Source: Bacteroidota bacterium (GTDB lineage Bacteria; Bacteroidota; Ignavibacteria; Kapaibacteriales; UBA2268). From it: a stretch of 64,000 bases of DNA. The DNA lies in the NCBI GenBank assembly GCA_004322215.1, contig SCSM01000024.1, forward strand, positions 42,729-106,728, in the 5' to 3' direction. Below, piece after piece: positions 18,654 through 28,039 of the stretch (position 1 is the first letter of the stretch; each line of letters begins with the position of its first letter). Below the pieces are notes generated by a model. That model was not told the DNA's origin. It searched no databases and saw only the letters and a program-made list of their open reading frames with translations. The translations under genes and the position numbers were made by a program.

Positions 18654-18805
18654 CTAATACAAATAGAACTAAATCCATATCTTTGATATTGAGTTGAATT
18701 AAATTTTAAAATATTTAAAAATTATTTCTTTGCTATTCTGAATTATTATTTTAATTTTCTGAAATAGGAACTTTGAAAAACCAAATTTGAATTGAAAGGT
18801 TTGTA

Positions 18806-21346
18806 ATGGTCAAAAAATCATCCGTCTCTCAATTGAGACAAGGAAAAGGTGTAAATTCATTAAAGAATGGAGTAAAAAAGTTCGATGAGTTGAACTCTAC
18901 ACAGCTTCGCTGGACATGTCCCGAAACAATGTTTAAATTCAAAACGACTACCGAATTGAAACCGCTCGATAAAATTGTAGGTCAACCCAGGGCTGTAGAG
19001 GCAATAAGAATGGGTGCCGAACTGTTTTCAAAAGGTTATAATATATTCGTTACGGGTATTTCAGGTACGGGACGTTCCTATACAGTGAAAAAAATTCTCG
19101 AAGAAGTAACTTCACATAAACCGGAACTTTTCGATTATTGCTATGTCAATAATTTTGAAAATCCAGATGCTCCAAGGTTGATTAAATTACCGGCAGGGAA
19201 AGGAAAGGAATTTTCTAAATCCATGTCGGATGCTATTACATTTTTGCGTCAAAGATTACCTAAATTATTCGAAGAAGAAAGATACCAGCAGTCTCGAAAA
19301 AAAATCCTCGAGCATTTTCAGCGTAAGGAAAAGGATTTACTTCATCAATTTGATGAGAAAATTCAGAAGCATGATTTTGTCAGGGGACAGATTGAAAATG
19401 AACAAGGTGTCAGTCAGGTCGAAATTTTCCCTGTTGTCGAAGGCAATGCTGTACAAATAGATGAAGTAGATGCTAAAACCACCGAAGGCAAGATTACTAA
19501 AAAGCAGGCACAGGAATTCCGGAAATATTACAAATTATTTCATTCAGAACTATATGACCTTTCGCGTTCAGGAATGAAACTGGTACTCGATATGAGACAG
19601 GCATTAATTGATAACGATAAAGCGGCTGCAAAAATCGAAGTAGAAACTATTTTCAATACTATGAAGGATAGGTTTCCCAATGAAAAAGTAAGTATTTATA
19701 TAAATGAAGTAAAGAAATTTATCGAGGAGAATGTTCATTTCTTTGTACAAATTGATGCTCCTCCTCAGCAAAATCCTGATGATGAATCTTCCCAGGAATC
19801 AGATAAATTCAAATTATTTTCAGTAAATGTCATACTCGATAATTCATCATCGGATTGCGCCCCCGTAATAATTGAAAGGTCGCCGACTTACACAAACCTG
19901 TTCGGCACCATCGAACGTTCTTATGACGCAAGTGGTTATTGGAAAACCGATTTCACTAAAATCAAAGCCGGTTCGATTTTAAAAGCTGACGAGGGATATA
20001 TACTTATGAATGCTATGGATGCGTTCAATGAACCCGGTGTTTGGGTAGCACTCAGACGTGTTCTGATTGACGATACACTCGAGATTCAACCCTACGACTC
20101 ATTCTTCCAATTATCACAGCTCCATCTGAAACCTGAACCGATAGAAGTTAAAGTAAAAGTGATATTAATTGGAGGTTTATCGCTTTATTCTTATCTATAT
20201 GAATATGAAAAAGGATTCAAAAAAATCTTTAAGGTCAATGCACAATTCGATTATGAAACCGAGAGAACAGATGAGATGATAATGAACATTGCAAGATTTG
20301 TCAGTAAAATTTGCAATGAGGATAATCTCCCACATTGCACGCCTGATGGGGTTGCAGCAATTGTGGAATGGGCAGCAGAACATGCCGGTTCCCAGAAAAG
20401 AATTACACTAAAATTTTCCGATGTGGCTGATATACTCCGAGAAGCTGCATTTTATGACAGAAACAGTCGCCAAAAATTCATTAACAGGGAAGATGTCGAG
20501 AAAGCAATAGAATGGAGACGCAAAAGAAACGATTTGCTCGACGACAAACTCAAATTATATATTCTCGATGGCAGTACACTTATTGATTCCGATGGTGAAA
20601 GAGTAGGACAGATAAATGGATTAACCGTTATTGACACAGGAACGATGTCATTCGGGAAACCATCGAGAATCACTGCTTCAATCAGTGTCGGCAACCAGGG
20701 AATAGTAAATATCGAAAGGGAAGCTGACCTCAGCGGTTCGATTCATAATAAAGGGGTTTTGATTCTTTCAGGAATTTTCAGGGATAGGTTTGCTCAAAAC
20801 AAGCCATTGTATTTATCTGCATCCATTGCATTCGAGCAGAACTATGGAGGTATAGACGGAGACAGTGCCACAGCCGCTGAAATTTATGCCTTAATGTCTG
20901 CTATATGCAGAATACCGATTAAGCAGTCAATTGCAATTACCGGTTCGGTTAATCAAAAAGGAGACATACAGCCAATCGGCGGTGTGAATGAAAAAATCAG
21001 GGGATTTTTTGAAGTTTGTAAAGAACGGGGATTAACAGGAAAACAGGGTGTCATCATACCGTATCAGAACGTCAGCGATTTAATGCTTTGCCCGGATATA
21101 ATAAAAACTGTGAAAGAGGGTAAATTTCATATTTACCCGATTCAAAAAATCGAAGATGGAATAGAAATTCTTATGGGTTTGCCTGCCGGTGAAATGGATA
21201 AAGACGGCAAATACCCTCAAAACACAATATTCGGTTTGGTCGATGCACGTCTCGAAGAACTAAGACAAGCTGCAAAAGACCAGCCGGGTAAAAAGAAAAA
21301 GAAGAAATCGAAGAGTAAACCGATTTATAGAGTAAAAAACACTTAA
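18806..21346 (+). CDS. Lon-like ATP-dependent protease (AAA_32 / S16 family)
   Basis: An 846-residue cytosolic ATP-dependent protease of the LonB/LonH-like group. The N-terminal half is an AAA_32-type ATPase with a Walker-A-like GISGTGRSYTVKKI near residue 95, where the usual lysine is arginine. A middle helical region and a second AAA lid segment follow (ILKADEGYILMNAMDAF). The C-terminal S16 protease domain has the catalytic serine in GGIDGDSATAAEIYALMS and the catalytic lysine in PIGGVNEKIRGFFEVC, giving the Ser-Lys dyad. A Lys-rich tail (KKKKKKSKSK) may bind nucleic acid. rpe starts 12 bases downstream by the track (27 by the preferred start), so cotranscription is likely. Substrates are unknown. 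Confidence 0.88.
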   Translation: MVKKSSVSQLRQGKGVNSLKNGVKKFDELNSTQLRWTCPETMFKFKTTTELKPLDKIVGQPRAVEAIRMGAELFSKGYNIFVTGISGTGRSYTVKKILEEVTSHKPELFDYCYVNNFENPDAPRLIKLPAGKGKEFSKSMSDAITFLRQRLPKLFEEERYQQSRKKILEHFQRKEKDLLHQFDEKIQKHDFVRGQIENEQGVSQVEIFPVVEGNAVQIDEVDAKTTEGKITKKQAQEFRKYYKLFHSELYDLSRSGMKLVLDMRQALIDNDKAAAKIEVETIFNTMKDRFPNEKVSIYINEVKKFIEENVHFFVQIDAPPQQNPDDESSQESDKFKLFSVNVILDNSSSDCAPVIIERSPTYTNLFGTIERSYDASGYWKTDFTKIKAGSILKADEGYILMNAMDAFNEPGVWVALRRVLIDDTLEIQPYDSFFQLSQLHLKPEPIEVKVKVILIGGLSLYSYLYEYEKGFKKIFKVNAQFDYETERTDEMIMNIARFVSKICNEDNLPHCTPDGVAAIVEWAAEHAGSQKRITLKFSDVADILREAAFYDRNSRQKFINREDVEKAIEWRRKRNDLLDDKLKLYILDGSTLIDSDGERVGQINGLTVIDTGTMSFGKPSRITASISVGNQGIVNIEREADLSGSIHNKGVLILSGIFRDRFAQNKPLYLSASIAFEQNYGGIDGDSATAAEIYALMSAICRIPIKQSIAITGSVNQKGDIQPIGGVNEKIRGFFEVCKERGLTGKQGVIIPYQNVSDLMLCPDIIKTVKEGKFHIYPIQKIEDGIEILMGLPAGEMDKDGKYPQNTIFGLVDARLEELRQAAKDQPGKKKKKKSKSKPIYRVKNT

Positions 21347-21373
21347 TATATTATTTCATTGTTGAAAAATTAT

Positions 21374-22045
21374 ATGGGAAAACAAATAAAAATTGCACCC
21401 TCTCTGCTTTCTGCCGATTTTGCACATCTGGCAGATGATGTCAGGAAATGTGAACAAGGTGGTGCAGACCTTTTACATTGCGATATAATGGACGGGCATT
21501 TTGTACCTAATATCACTGTAGGACCCCTCATAGTACGGGCAATTAAACCGCTTACAAAATTACCCTTGAATTGCCACCTGATGATTTCCGAACCTGAAAA
21601 ATACATTGAGGATTTTGTCAAGGCAGGTGCTGATTATATCTCCGTTCATGTCGAATGTCAGAATCATCTTCATAGAACTTTATCTTTGATAAAAAGCTTC
21701 AATATAAAAGCAGGCATAGCCATTAATCCTGTAACACCACTCAATTACGCTTTTGATGCTGCCGAATACTGCGATTTCATACTTCTTATGTCTGTCAATC
21801 CCGGATTCGGAGGGCAAAAATTCATTAAATCAGTTCTGAAAAAATGCGAAATCCTTTCAAATTTCCTTGAAACTAATAAACTCGATAATGTTGACATCGA
21901 AATTGACGGAGGAATCAAAATCGAGAATGTTGCAGATATTGTTTCTGCAGGCGCTAATATGCTCGTTAGCGGCTCCGGTATTTTCGATGGCGATGTGGTT
22001 TCGAATATCAAACAACTCAGAGCCAATGCTGAAAATGTGAAGTAA
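21374..22045 (+). CDS. rpe: Ribulose-phosphate 3-epimerase
   Basis: A TIM-barrel enzyme interconverting ribulose-5-phosphate and xylulose-5-phosphate in the pentose phosphate pathway. Motifs: IAPSLLSADFAHL at the N-terminus, the metal/catalytic DIMDGHFVPNITVGP, HLMISEP, SVNPGFGGQKF, and the second catalytic Asp with phosphate loop in EIDGGIKIENV followed by VSGSGIF. ATG 21374 is preferred over TTG 21359 because the family begins directly before the IAPSLLSAD strand. The 223-residue length is normal. It follows the Lon-like gene and is convergent with hydE. Confidence 0.95.
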   Translation: MGKQIKIAPSLLSADFAHLADDVRKCEQGGADLLHCDIMDGHFVPNITVGPLIVRAIKPLTKLPLNCHLMISEPEKYIEDFVKAGADYISVHVECQNHLHRTLSLIKSFNIKAGIAINPVTPLNYAFDAAEYCDFILLMSVNPGFGGQKFIKSVLKKCEILSNFLETNKLDNVDIEIDGGIKIENVADIVSAGANMLVSGSGIFDGDVVSNIKQLRANAENVK

Positions 22046-22085
22046 AATCCTAATTTTATTCTCTTTAATAATCAATATAACTTTA

Positions 22086-23177
22086 TCAAACTTTATAATA
22101 GAAGTGCGGAGAATCTCCATACTCATCCTTAGCAACTGGTCTGCCGGTTGATTCGATTCTCTGCTGTACGCACTCGAAACAATCTGATGTAAATTCATCA
22201 ATGCAGGGTTTCCCATTATACAATTGGTAATCGTTTCTTACATGAGCCGGTGTAAGCATCGGCATAATCACGTTTGAACCAAACATCAGCCCTGCTTCCC
22301 TTCCGAGCGGATACATTGCCTGAAGTGCAGTCGTAGAAGCAATATTTACATCTTTCAATACTATCCTCGCCACAGCAATCATTTTCAAAGCAAGCTCATA
22401 AATTTCCCTTTTTCTCACAGAGTATTCATAATAATAGGAATTCATTGGTGTATCACTATGAACGATATAGGGACCCATCCCAAGCATATCTATGTCCATT
22501 TCTTTGAAGAATAAAATATCCTTGGCAAGGTCATCAATTGTCTGCCCGGGTATGCCCGTCATAACACCAGTACCAACCTGGAAACCTACTTCTTTCAATG
22601 CTTTCAATGCCTTCAATCTTCTCTCATATAATTGAAAGTCAGGGTGTATTTTCTTAAATAATTCAGGATTGCTTGTCTCGATTCTGAGAAGATACCGGTG
22701 AGCGCCCGCATCAAAAAATCTTTGATATGTTTTACTGCTTTGTTCACCAACACAAAGCGTTATTCCAAGCCCTTTCGGAAGCTTATCCGATTTTGTTTCT
22801 GATTTTATTTGTCTAACAATTGCTTCGACAAAATCTATAAATTGTTCGTCGTTTCTTTCACCGGATTGAAGTACGAGTGAGCCGAAACCCTGTTCAGCAC
22901 ACCACCTGGCAGAATCAATAATTTCATCCTTTTCTAACGTGTATCTTTTGATTTTATAATTGCATTTTCTTATACCGCAATAATAACAATCGTTTACACA
23001 TACATTTGAAAATTCAATCAATCCCCTCAGATAAACCTTCTCACCAACGTATTGTTTCATTACATCGTAAGCTCTTTGCTGCAATTTTTCTATACTTTGT
23101 TTATCATTGACCGAAAGAAGTAATTTTATTTCGTCAATGGAAAAAGAATCATTATTTAATAAATCATCGGGTTTCAT
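22086..23177 (-). CDS. hydE: [FeFe]-hydrogenase maturation radical SAM protein HydE
   Basis: A radical SAM enzyme of the HydE/BioB/PylB group. The 4Fe-4S/SAM motif CVNDCYYCGIRKCN (C60, C64, C67) follows LRGLIEFSN, a HydE signature, and VGTGVMTGIPGQTIDDLAKD and LGMGPYIVHSDTP are also typical. HydE acts with HydF and HydG to assemble the diiron subcluster of [FeFe]-hydrogenase. The 363-residue length is normal. No hydF, hydG or hydrogenase structural gene is in the window. BioB is unlikely given the sequence context and absence of bio genes; a HydE-like paralog (PylB-like or MqnC-like) is the main alternative. Confidence 0.85.
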   Translation of the reverse strand: MKPDDLLNNDSFSIDEIKLLLSVNDKQSIEKLQQRAYDVMKQYVGEKVYLRGLIEFSNVCVNDCYYCGIRKCNYKIKRYTLEKDEIIDSARWCAEQGFGSLVLQSGERNDEQFIDFVEAIVRQIKSETKSDKLPKGLGITLCVGEQSSKTYQRFFDAGAHRYLLRIETSNPELFKKIHPDFQLYERRLKALKALKEVGFQVGTGVMTGIPGQTIDDLAKDILFFKEMDIDMLGMGPYIVHSDTPMNSYYYEYSVRKREIYELALKMIAVARIVLKDVNIASTTALQAMYPLGREAGLMFGSNVIMPMLTPAHVRNDYQLYNGKPCIDEFTSDCFECVQQRIESTGRPVAKDEYGDSPHFYYKV

Positions 23178-23205
23178 TTTTATTCTATATTTTTTTATTC
23201 AGTTA

Positions 23206-23234
23206 CAAAACTACAAATCATTGTAATATCGCAA
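23206..23234 (-). promoter_or_regulatory. Candidate promoter for hydE
   Basis: On the minus strand, TTG (23234-23232) is followed after 18 bases by TAGTTTTG (23213-23206), matching TTTG / TAnnTTTG spacing. It lies about 29 bases before the hydE start codon. Confidence 0.4.
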
Positions 23235-23301
23235 TATAAAAACCTTTTTCCCGTTATAAATGAATTTGATGAACAGATTACACGTAAAAACCGGAAATTT
23301 T

Positions 23302-24975
23302 ATGAGATTAATAAAAAATTTAAGCATTTTCTTTATTACTTTTTTAATACCTAATTTAACTTATTCAGAAACACAACCATTAATTCTCGATGCCGCACAA
23401 AAAGAATTAAACCGTACGATGGATGACCTGAAAGGTAGAGATTTGCCGCCATATTATCTGTCATATTATATATATGATACCAATATATTAAATATTGAAG
23501 CAGTTGACGGAAAATTGGTAAAAAATACCGAAAATAAATCCCGGACTTTAGATATTGATTTGAGGGTTGGCAGTTACAAATTCGATAATACTCACATTGT
23601 TCGAGGCGAAGCATTCAATATGGGTTCTCAAAGGAATGGATACGAACTTCCTTTGGATGATAATGAACCGGCAATCAGGAATGCAATATGGTTTGCAACA
23701 GACCAGCATTACAAGAAAGCAATCGAGAGCTACGAAAGGGTTCTCACAAATACAACAATTAAAGTGCAGGAAGAAGATACTTCGGCAGATTTCACTAAGG
23801 AAAAGGGCTATACATATTACGAACAACCGAAATCTTTCAATCTAAACAAAAAAATTTGGGAAGAAAGAATCAGAAAAATATCCGAAATTCTTTCATCTGA
23901 AGAATGGCTTTATAAAAACAGGACTTATCTGACGATAGGTATTGTAACTAAGTATTTCATCAATTCCGAGGGGTCTTCCATTACTCAATCGGAAATACGT
24001 GCAAACGTTGTGTTGACGGCATCAACCAAAGCAGATGACGGTATGGCTCTGCCGCTTTATAAAGTCTATTTCGCTTTTAATCCTGATAGTTTACCCGACG
24101 AAAAAACCATGCTCTTCGATGCAAGGGAACTCGTAAAAACACTGGGTGAACTAAGGACCGCTCCGATTATGAATACATACTCCGGTCCCGCAATTCTATC
24201 AGGTGAAGCTGCAGGTGTATTTTTCCACGAAATATTCGGGCATCGCGTTGAAGGACATCGCTTGAAAGACCCTGATAATTCCCAGACATTCAAGAATTTC
24301 CTTAACTCAAAAATCCTTCCGGATTTTTTAAGCGTTACATTTGACCCGACAATTAACTACTTGTATAATTTTCCCGTATCGGGATACTATAAATTTGATG
24401 ACGAAGGAGTTCCTGCACAAAAAATCAATTGTGTGGTCAATGGAGTTTTCAAAAACTTTTTGATGTCACGCTCCCCTGTCGAAAATTTCCCGAAATCGAA
24501 CGGACATGGCAGAAAGCAAGCAGGGATGAGTGCTGTTTCGAGACAGTCAAATTTGATTGTAGAATCGAATAAAACCGTTTCTGTTGATTCATTAAAAGAT
24601 ATGTTAAGGGTGGAATGTAAAAAGCAGGGTCTGGAATTCGGATTATTGTTCAAAAAAGTAGAAGGCGGATTTACCTTTACATCGAGGTCAATCCCAAATT
24701 CATTCAATGTAAACCCCTTGATTGTGTACAAAATTTATGTTGACCGAAAACCCGATGAAATTGTCCGCGGGGTTGACCTTATCGGAACACCTTTGACAAC
24801 ATTTTCAAATATAATTGCTTCTGCAAATAATATGGAAACCTTCAACGGAATATGTGGAGCCGAATCCGGCTCTGTTCCAGTGTCGGCAAGCTCGCCGATG
24901 CTACTCGTGTCAAAAATCGAAGTCCAGAAAAAGGCAAAGTCACAGGCAAAGCCGCCGATATTAGCTGCTCCTTAA
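23302..24975 (+). CDS. Exported TldD-like metallopeptidase
   Basis: A TldD/PmbA-family protease (the family includes the TldD subunit of the microcin/CcdA-processing TldD-TldE complex). Unlike cytosolic TldD it has a signal peptide: MRLIKNLSIFFITFLIPNLTYS from ATG 23302, which I prefer over the track's ATG 23260 because the latter adds 14 charged residues. The zinc motif HEIFGH follows SGEAAGVFF (track residues 323-328), and GYYKFDDEGVPAQ and RSPVENF match the substrate-groove segments. The C-terminus has the usual VRGVDLIGTPLTTF. Likely periplasmic or surface peptidase. It is followed after 30 bases by a paralog lacking the zinc motif, which suggests a two-subunit enzyme. Confidence 0.82.
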   Translation: MRLIKNLSIFFITFLIPNLTYSETQPLILDAAQKELNRTMDDLKGRDLPPYYLSYYIYDTNILNIEAVDGKLVKNTENKSRTLDIDLRVGSYKFDNTHIVRGEAFNMGSQRNGYELPLDDNEPAIRNAIWFATDQHYKKAIESYERVLTNTTIKVQEEDTSADFTKEKGYTYYEQPKSFNLNKKIWEERIRKISEILSSEEWLYKNRTYLTIGIVTKYFINSEGSSITQSEIRANVVLTASTKADDGMALPLYKVYFAFNPDSLPDEKTMLFDARELVKTLGELRTAPIMNTYSGPAILSGEAAGVFFHEIFGHRVEGHRLKDPDNSQTFKNFLNSKILPDFLSVTFDPTINYLYNFPVSGYYKFDDEGVPAQKINCVVNGVFKNFLMSRSPVENFPKSNGHGRKQAGMSAVSRQSNLIVESNKTVSVDSLKDMLRVECKKQGLEFGLLFKKVEGGFTFTSRSIPNSFNVNPLIVYKIYVDRKPDEIVRGVDLIGTPLTTFSNIIASANNMETFNGICGAESGSVPVSASSPMLLVSKIEVQKKAKSQAKPPILAAP

Positions 24976-25005
24976 TTTAATTTAGAATATAACCAGGAAT
25001 ATAAA

Positions 25006-26778
25006 ATGAAAAAAAATAAAATAATACTGCCATTGATATTAACTTTGTTTTTTGTCTCTCTCAGAGCGGCACAGACAGATGAAATAATGAATGCTATGAG
25101 AGATGAAATCAAAAGGTCTATGAAAGACCTGTATCTTGAATCTTTGCAGAAGCCATATTACATTGAATATACACTGAAAATTTATGATAATTATCACGTT
25201 ACATCAACACTTGGTTCAATAACAAGTTCATCAAAAGAGAAGAGAGCCGAACTTAATGTTAATGTAAGAGTCGGTGATTACAAATTTGACAATTCTAATT
25301 TCTTTGATATAAGTCTCGGACTTTTTGGCAGCACGGACGAAGAAGAAAATTTCAAAAACCGGACAATTCCTTATGAAATTGATTATAAGAGTTTAAGACG
25401 TGAATTATGGCTTGCAACAGATGCTGCATACAAACAGGTTGCAGAAATATTATCCAAAAAAATTGCAGTATTGAAAAATAAGACAAGGAAAGATTCAACC
25501 CCCGATTTCATACAATTAGCGCCTGAAAAAAATTATGATACTTTCCCTATTCCGCAGTTCAATACAAATAAATTCGAAGAATTATGTAAAAACGTATCTG
25601 CAAAATTCATAAAGTTTGATAATATTCAAATTTCTTATGCCGGATTGGAATATATACCCGAAACGGTTTATTATGCAAATAGTGAAGGGAGGGAATTTAT
25701 CAGGACCAACCTTTACAGTGGCTTCGAAATTATTGCTGCTACACAGGCAGACGACGGGATGCCTCTATATGATATGTATTCTGCTTATGCCAAATCACCT
25801 TACGATTTGCCGAGGGAAGATTCATTGAATAAAGGAGCGATTTCAATAGCAAATAATTTAACAAAATTGGAAAAAGCAGCTATATTGGAAGAATCTTATT
25901 CAGGACCAATTTTGTTTGAAGATAATGCGGCGGCTGAACTTTTTGCCCAGGTCTTTGCTCCTAACCTTGCTGTCCAGCGTTCCCCCATGACGGAATCCGG
26001 AATCCAGGAAAGTGACAGGTATATGGCATTCCAAAACAAAGTTGGTGGAAGAGTATTGCCTGAATATCTTTCGGTTATTGCTGAACCCAACAAAGAATAT
26101 TACGAAAAGCAGCCGTTAATCGGGTATTATAAAATTGACGATGAAGGAGTATTGGCTCAACCGGTTAATTTAGTGAAAGATGGTTATCTGAAATATCTGC
26201 TTTCGTCGAGAGTCCCCTCCAAAAGAGTGAATGTAAGCAACGGGCACAAACGTGGAGGTGCTGCTATGATTAGTATCATTGAATTATTATCGGATAAAAA
26301 GCATAGAAAAACAAGGAATGAATTAATTAAACAGTTGTTAAAACTATGCAAGGACAGGGAACTCCCTTATGGGATTATCGTCAAAAAAGCTGCAAATCAA
26401 AATATTTTTTATACGACTTTACAAAGGATTGCACCGACTCATCTGAGCCAGAATTATAATCCGCAGCAATTTAATTTATTGCAGATTTATAAAATTTATC
26501 CTGATGGAAGAGAAGAACTGGTGCGCGGCTGCGATGCGACTGGGTTTACTCCTCAGTCCTTTAAAGATATTTTAAATGTGGGAAATAAACCTTATGTTTT
26601 AAACTTGCTGGCACCCTCAATCACTTCGCCTTATGTTTCAGGAGGTGATTTATATGTCGGTGCATCAGTGATTTCTCCTTCATTAATTTTTGAGGATGGT
26701 GAAATTAAAGTCAGTGAAGATGATTTCCCGAATAAACCTTTTCTGCCAAATCCATTGACAGAAGTACAAAGTAAATAA
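25006..26778 (+). CDS. Exported TldE-like partner lacking the zinc motif
   Basis: A paralog of the preceding gene over most of its length. Shared landmarks are NVRVGDYKFDNSN, WLATDAAYK, ATQADDGMPLYDMY, GYYKIDDEGVLAQPVN and LVRGCDATGFTPQSF. The N-terminus is a signal peptide (KIILPLILTLFFVSLRA). At the active-site position the HEIFGH of the partner is replaced by AQVFAPN within AELFAQVFAPNLAVQ, so it cannot bind zinc in the same way. In the known TldD-TldE heterodimer TldE also lacks the metal motif, so this pair probably reproduces that arrangement outside the cytoplasm. The N-terminal central part has an acidic insertion (STDEEENF). Substrate is unknown. Confidence 0.8.
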   Translation: MKKNKIILPLILTLFFVSLRAAQTDEIMNAMRDEIKRSMKDLYLESLQKPYYIEYTLKIYDNYHVTSTLGSITSSSKEKRAELNVNVRVGDYKFDNSNFFDISLGLFGSTDEEENFKNRTIPYEIDYKSLRRELWLATDAAYKQVAEILSKKIAVLKNKTRKDSTPDFIQLAPEKNYDTFPIPQFNTNKFEELCKNVSAKFIKFDNIQISYAGLEYIPETVYYANSEGREFIRTNLYSGFEIIAATQADDGMPLYDMYSAYAKSPYDLPREDSLNKGAISIANNLTKLEKAAILEESYSGPILFEDNAAAELFAQVFAPNLAVQRSPMTESGIQESDRYMAFQNKVGGRVLPEYLSVIAEPNKEYYEKQPLIGYYKIDDEGVLAQPVNLVKDGYLKYLLSSRVPSKRVNVSNGHKRGGAAMISIIELLSDKKHRKTRNELIKQLLKLCKDRELPYGIIVKKAANQNIFYTTLQRIAPTHLSQNYNPQQFNLLQIYKIYPDGREELVRGCDATGFTPQSFKDILNVGNKPYVLNLLAPSITSPYVSGGDLYVGASVISPSLIFEDGEIKVSEDDFPNKPFLPNPLTEVQSK

Positions 26779-26857
26779 TGTTGTTTTAATTATTCTTATT
26801 AAATTGCATTTAAATAGTTAACCAATTGTAATTTTTATTAATTAATACATTTAAATA

Positions 26858-28033
26858 ATGGAATCGAACAATAATCAGACAGAAAAAAAGAATTTTGATG
26901 GTGTTTTCTACATTGCTCTTTTAATAAAACATAAAATTTTCATTCTTATCGTAACTGTATTATTTTGTGCAGCATCAGTAATAATAACATTACTAATGCC
27001 GAATTGGTACACAGCAACTATCAACGCTGTGCCTCCAAAAAAGGCAATCGGTTCATTATTTGAAAATGCAATGTCAAATATATCATCAACGCTGAGAGAA
27101 TTCGGTTTGACAAGATTAAAAGGTGGACAATCGGATGGATATAGTTACCTGGTTATACTGAATAGCCGGACTGTAAAAGATTCAATGATTAAAAAGTATG
27201 ATTTGGCAAAAGAGTACGACATACCCGATTCATTACACTCAGAAATTTTATTAGAATTTGAGGATAAACTCGAGATTGGTTATGAAACCGAAGGTAATTA
27301 TACAATTTCATTAACTGATAAGAACCGCAATAGAGTTGCTGAAATGGCAAATACATATTTCAGTATAGCTAATGGATTAGCAGATAAAATCATGCATTCG
27401 GAAGCGTTGAAAAGCAGGGAATATATTGAAAACAGGTTAAATTCAATTGATTCAACTTTAGGAATAATTACTGATTCATTGCAAAAATTTTCAAGTAAAA
27501 CTTTTGTATTTTCTCCATTGGAACAGGCATCTGCAGTAAGTTCTGCTTATGCAAACCTCAAAGCGGAATTAATTCAACAGGAAATTATGCAGGATTTATT
27601 AATTAGCAAATTCGGTGAAGATGACCCTTACACAAAGATTCAGCAGGAATTGATTAAGAAAATCAGGAATAAAGTAACCGATGCAGAGACAAAACCGGGT
27701 TTTGCAGGTAATTTCCCTTTAAAGAATGCCGCATCGGTAGGTATCGAGTACCTTCGGCTTTATGCAGAATACGAAACCTTTTCAAAAGTTAAAACCTTCC
27801 TGATGCCTTTACTCGAAGATGCTAAACTCGATGAATCAAGGCAGACAATGTCGCTTGTTGTTGTTGACCCGGCTGTTAAACCTGATAAAAAATCAAAGCC
27901 GAAAAGGTCATTAATAGTTTTAGGGGCTACATTCGGAGGTTTTACTATTTCTATCCTTCTTGTTCTTTTAGTCAATGGATATTATAACTTGAAGAATAAT
28001 TATAAAAATTTTATCGAAAAAGACAATAAATAA
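26858..28033 (+). CDS. Wzz-type polysaccharide chain-length determinant protein
   Basis: An inner-membrane polysaccharide co-polymerase. One transmembrane helix lies near the N-terminus (IFILIVTVLFCAASVIITLL) and one near the C-terminus (LIVLGATFGGFTISILLVLLV), bracketing a large periplasmic helical domain. Just before the second helix is the proline-rich DPAVKPDKKSKPKRS motif typical of Wzz/PCP proteins. The 391-residue length is normal and there is no fused tyrosine kinase. Six bases downstream begins an O-antigen ligase/polymerase-like gene, consistent with a joint role in setting the length of a surface polysaccharide. Confidence 0.84.
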   Translation: MESNNNQTEKKNFDGVFYIALLIKHKIFILIVTVLFCAASVIITLLMPNWYTATINAVPPKKAIGSLFENAMSNISSTLREFGLTRLKGGQSDGYSYLVILNSRTVKDSMIKKYDLAKEYDIPDSLHSEILLEFEDKLEIGYETEGNYTISLTDKNRNRVAEMANTYFSIANGLADKIMHSEALKSREYIENRLNSIDSTLGIITDSLQKFSSKTFVFSPLEQASAVSSAYANLKAELIQQEIMQDLLISKFGEDDPYTKIQQELIKKIRNKVTDAETKPGFAGNFPLKNAASVGIEYLRLYAEYETFSKVKTFLMPLLEDAKLDESRQTMSLVVVDPAVKPDKKSKPKRSLIVLGATFGGFTISILLVLLVNGYYNLKNNYKNFIEKDNK

Positions 28034-28039
28034 AATAAA

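Noticed and set aside
22086-23177. Biotin synthase (BioB) for the radical SAM gene
   Set aside because: The segments around the CxxxCxxC motif and the absence of other bio genes fit HydE better.
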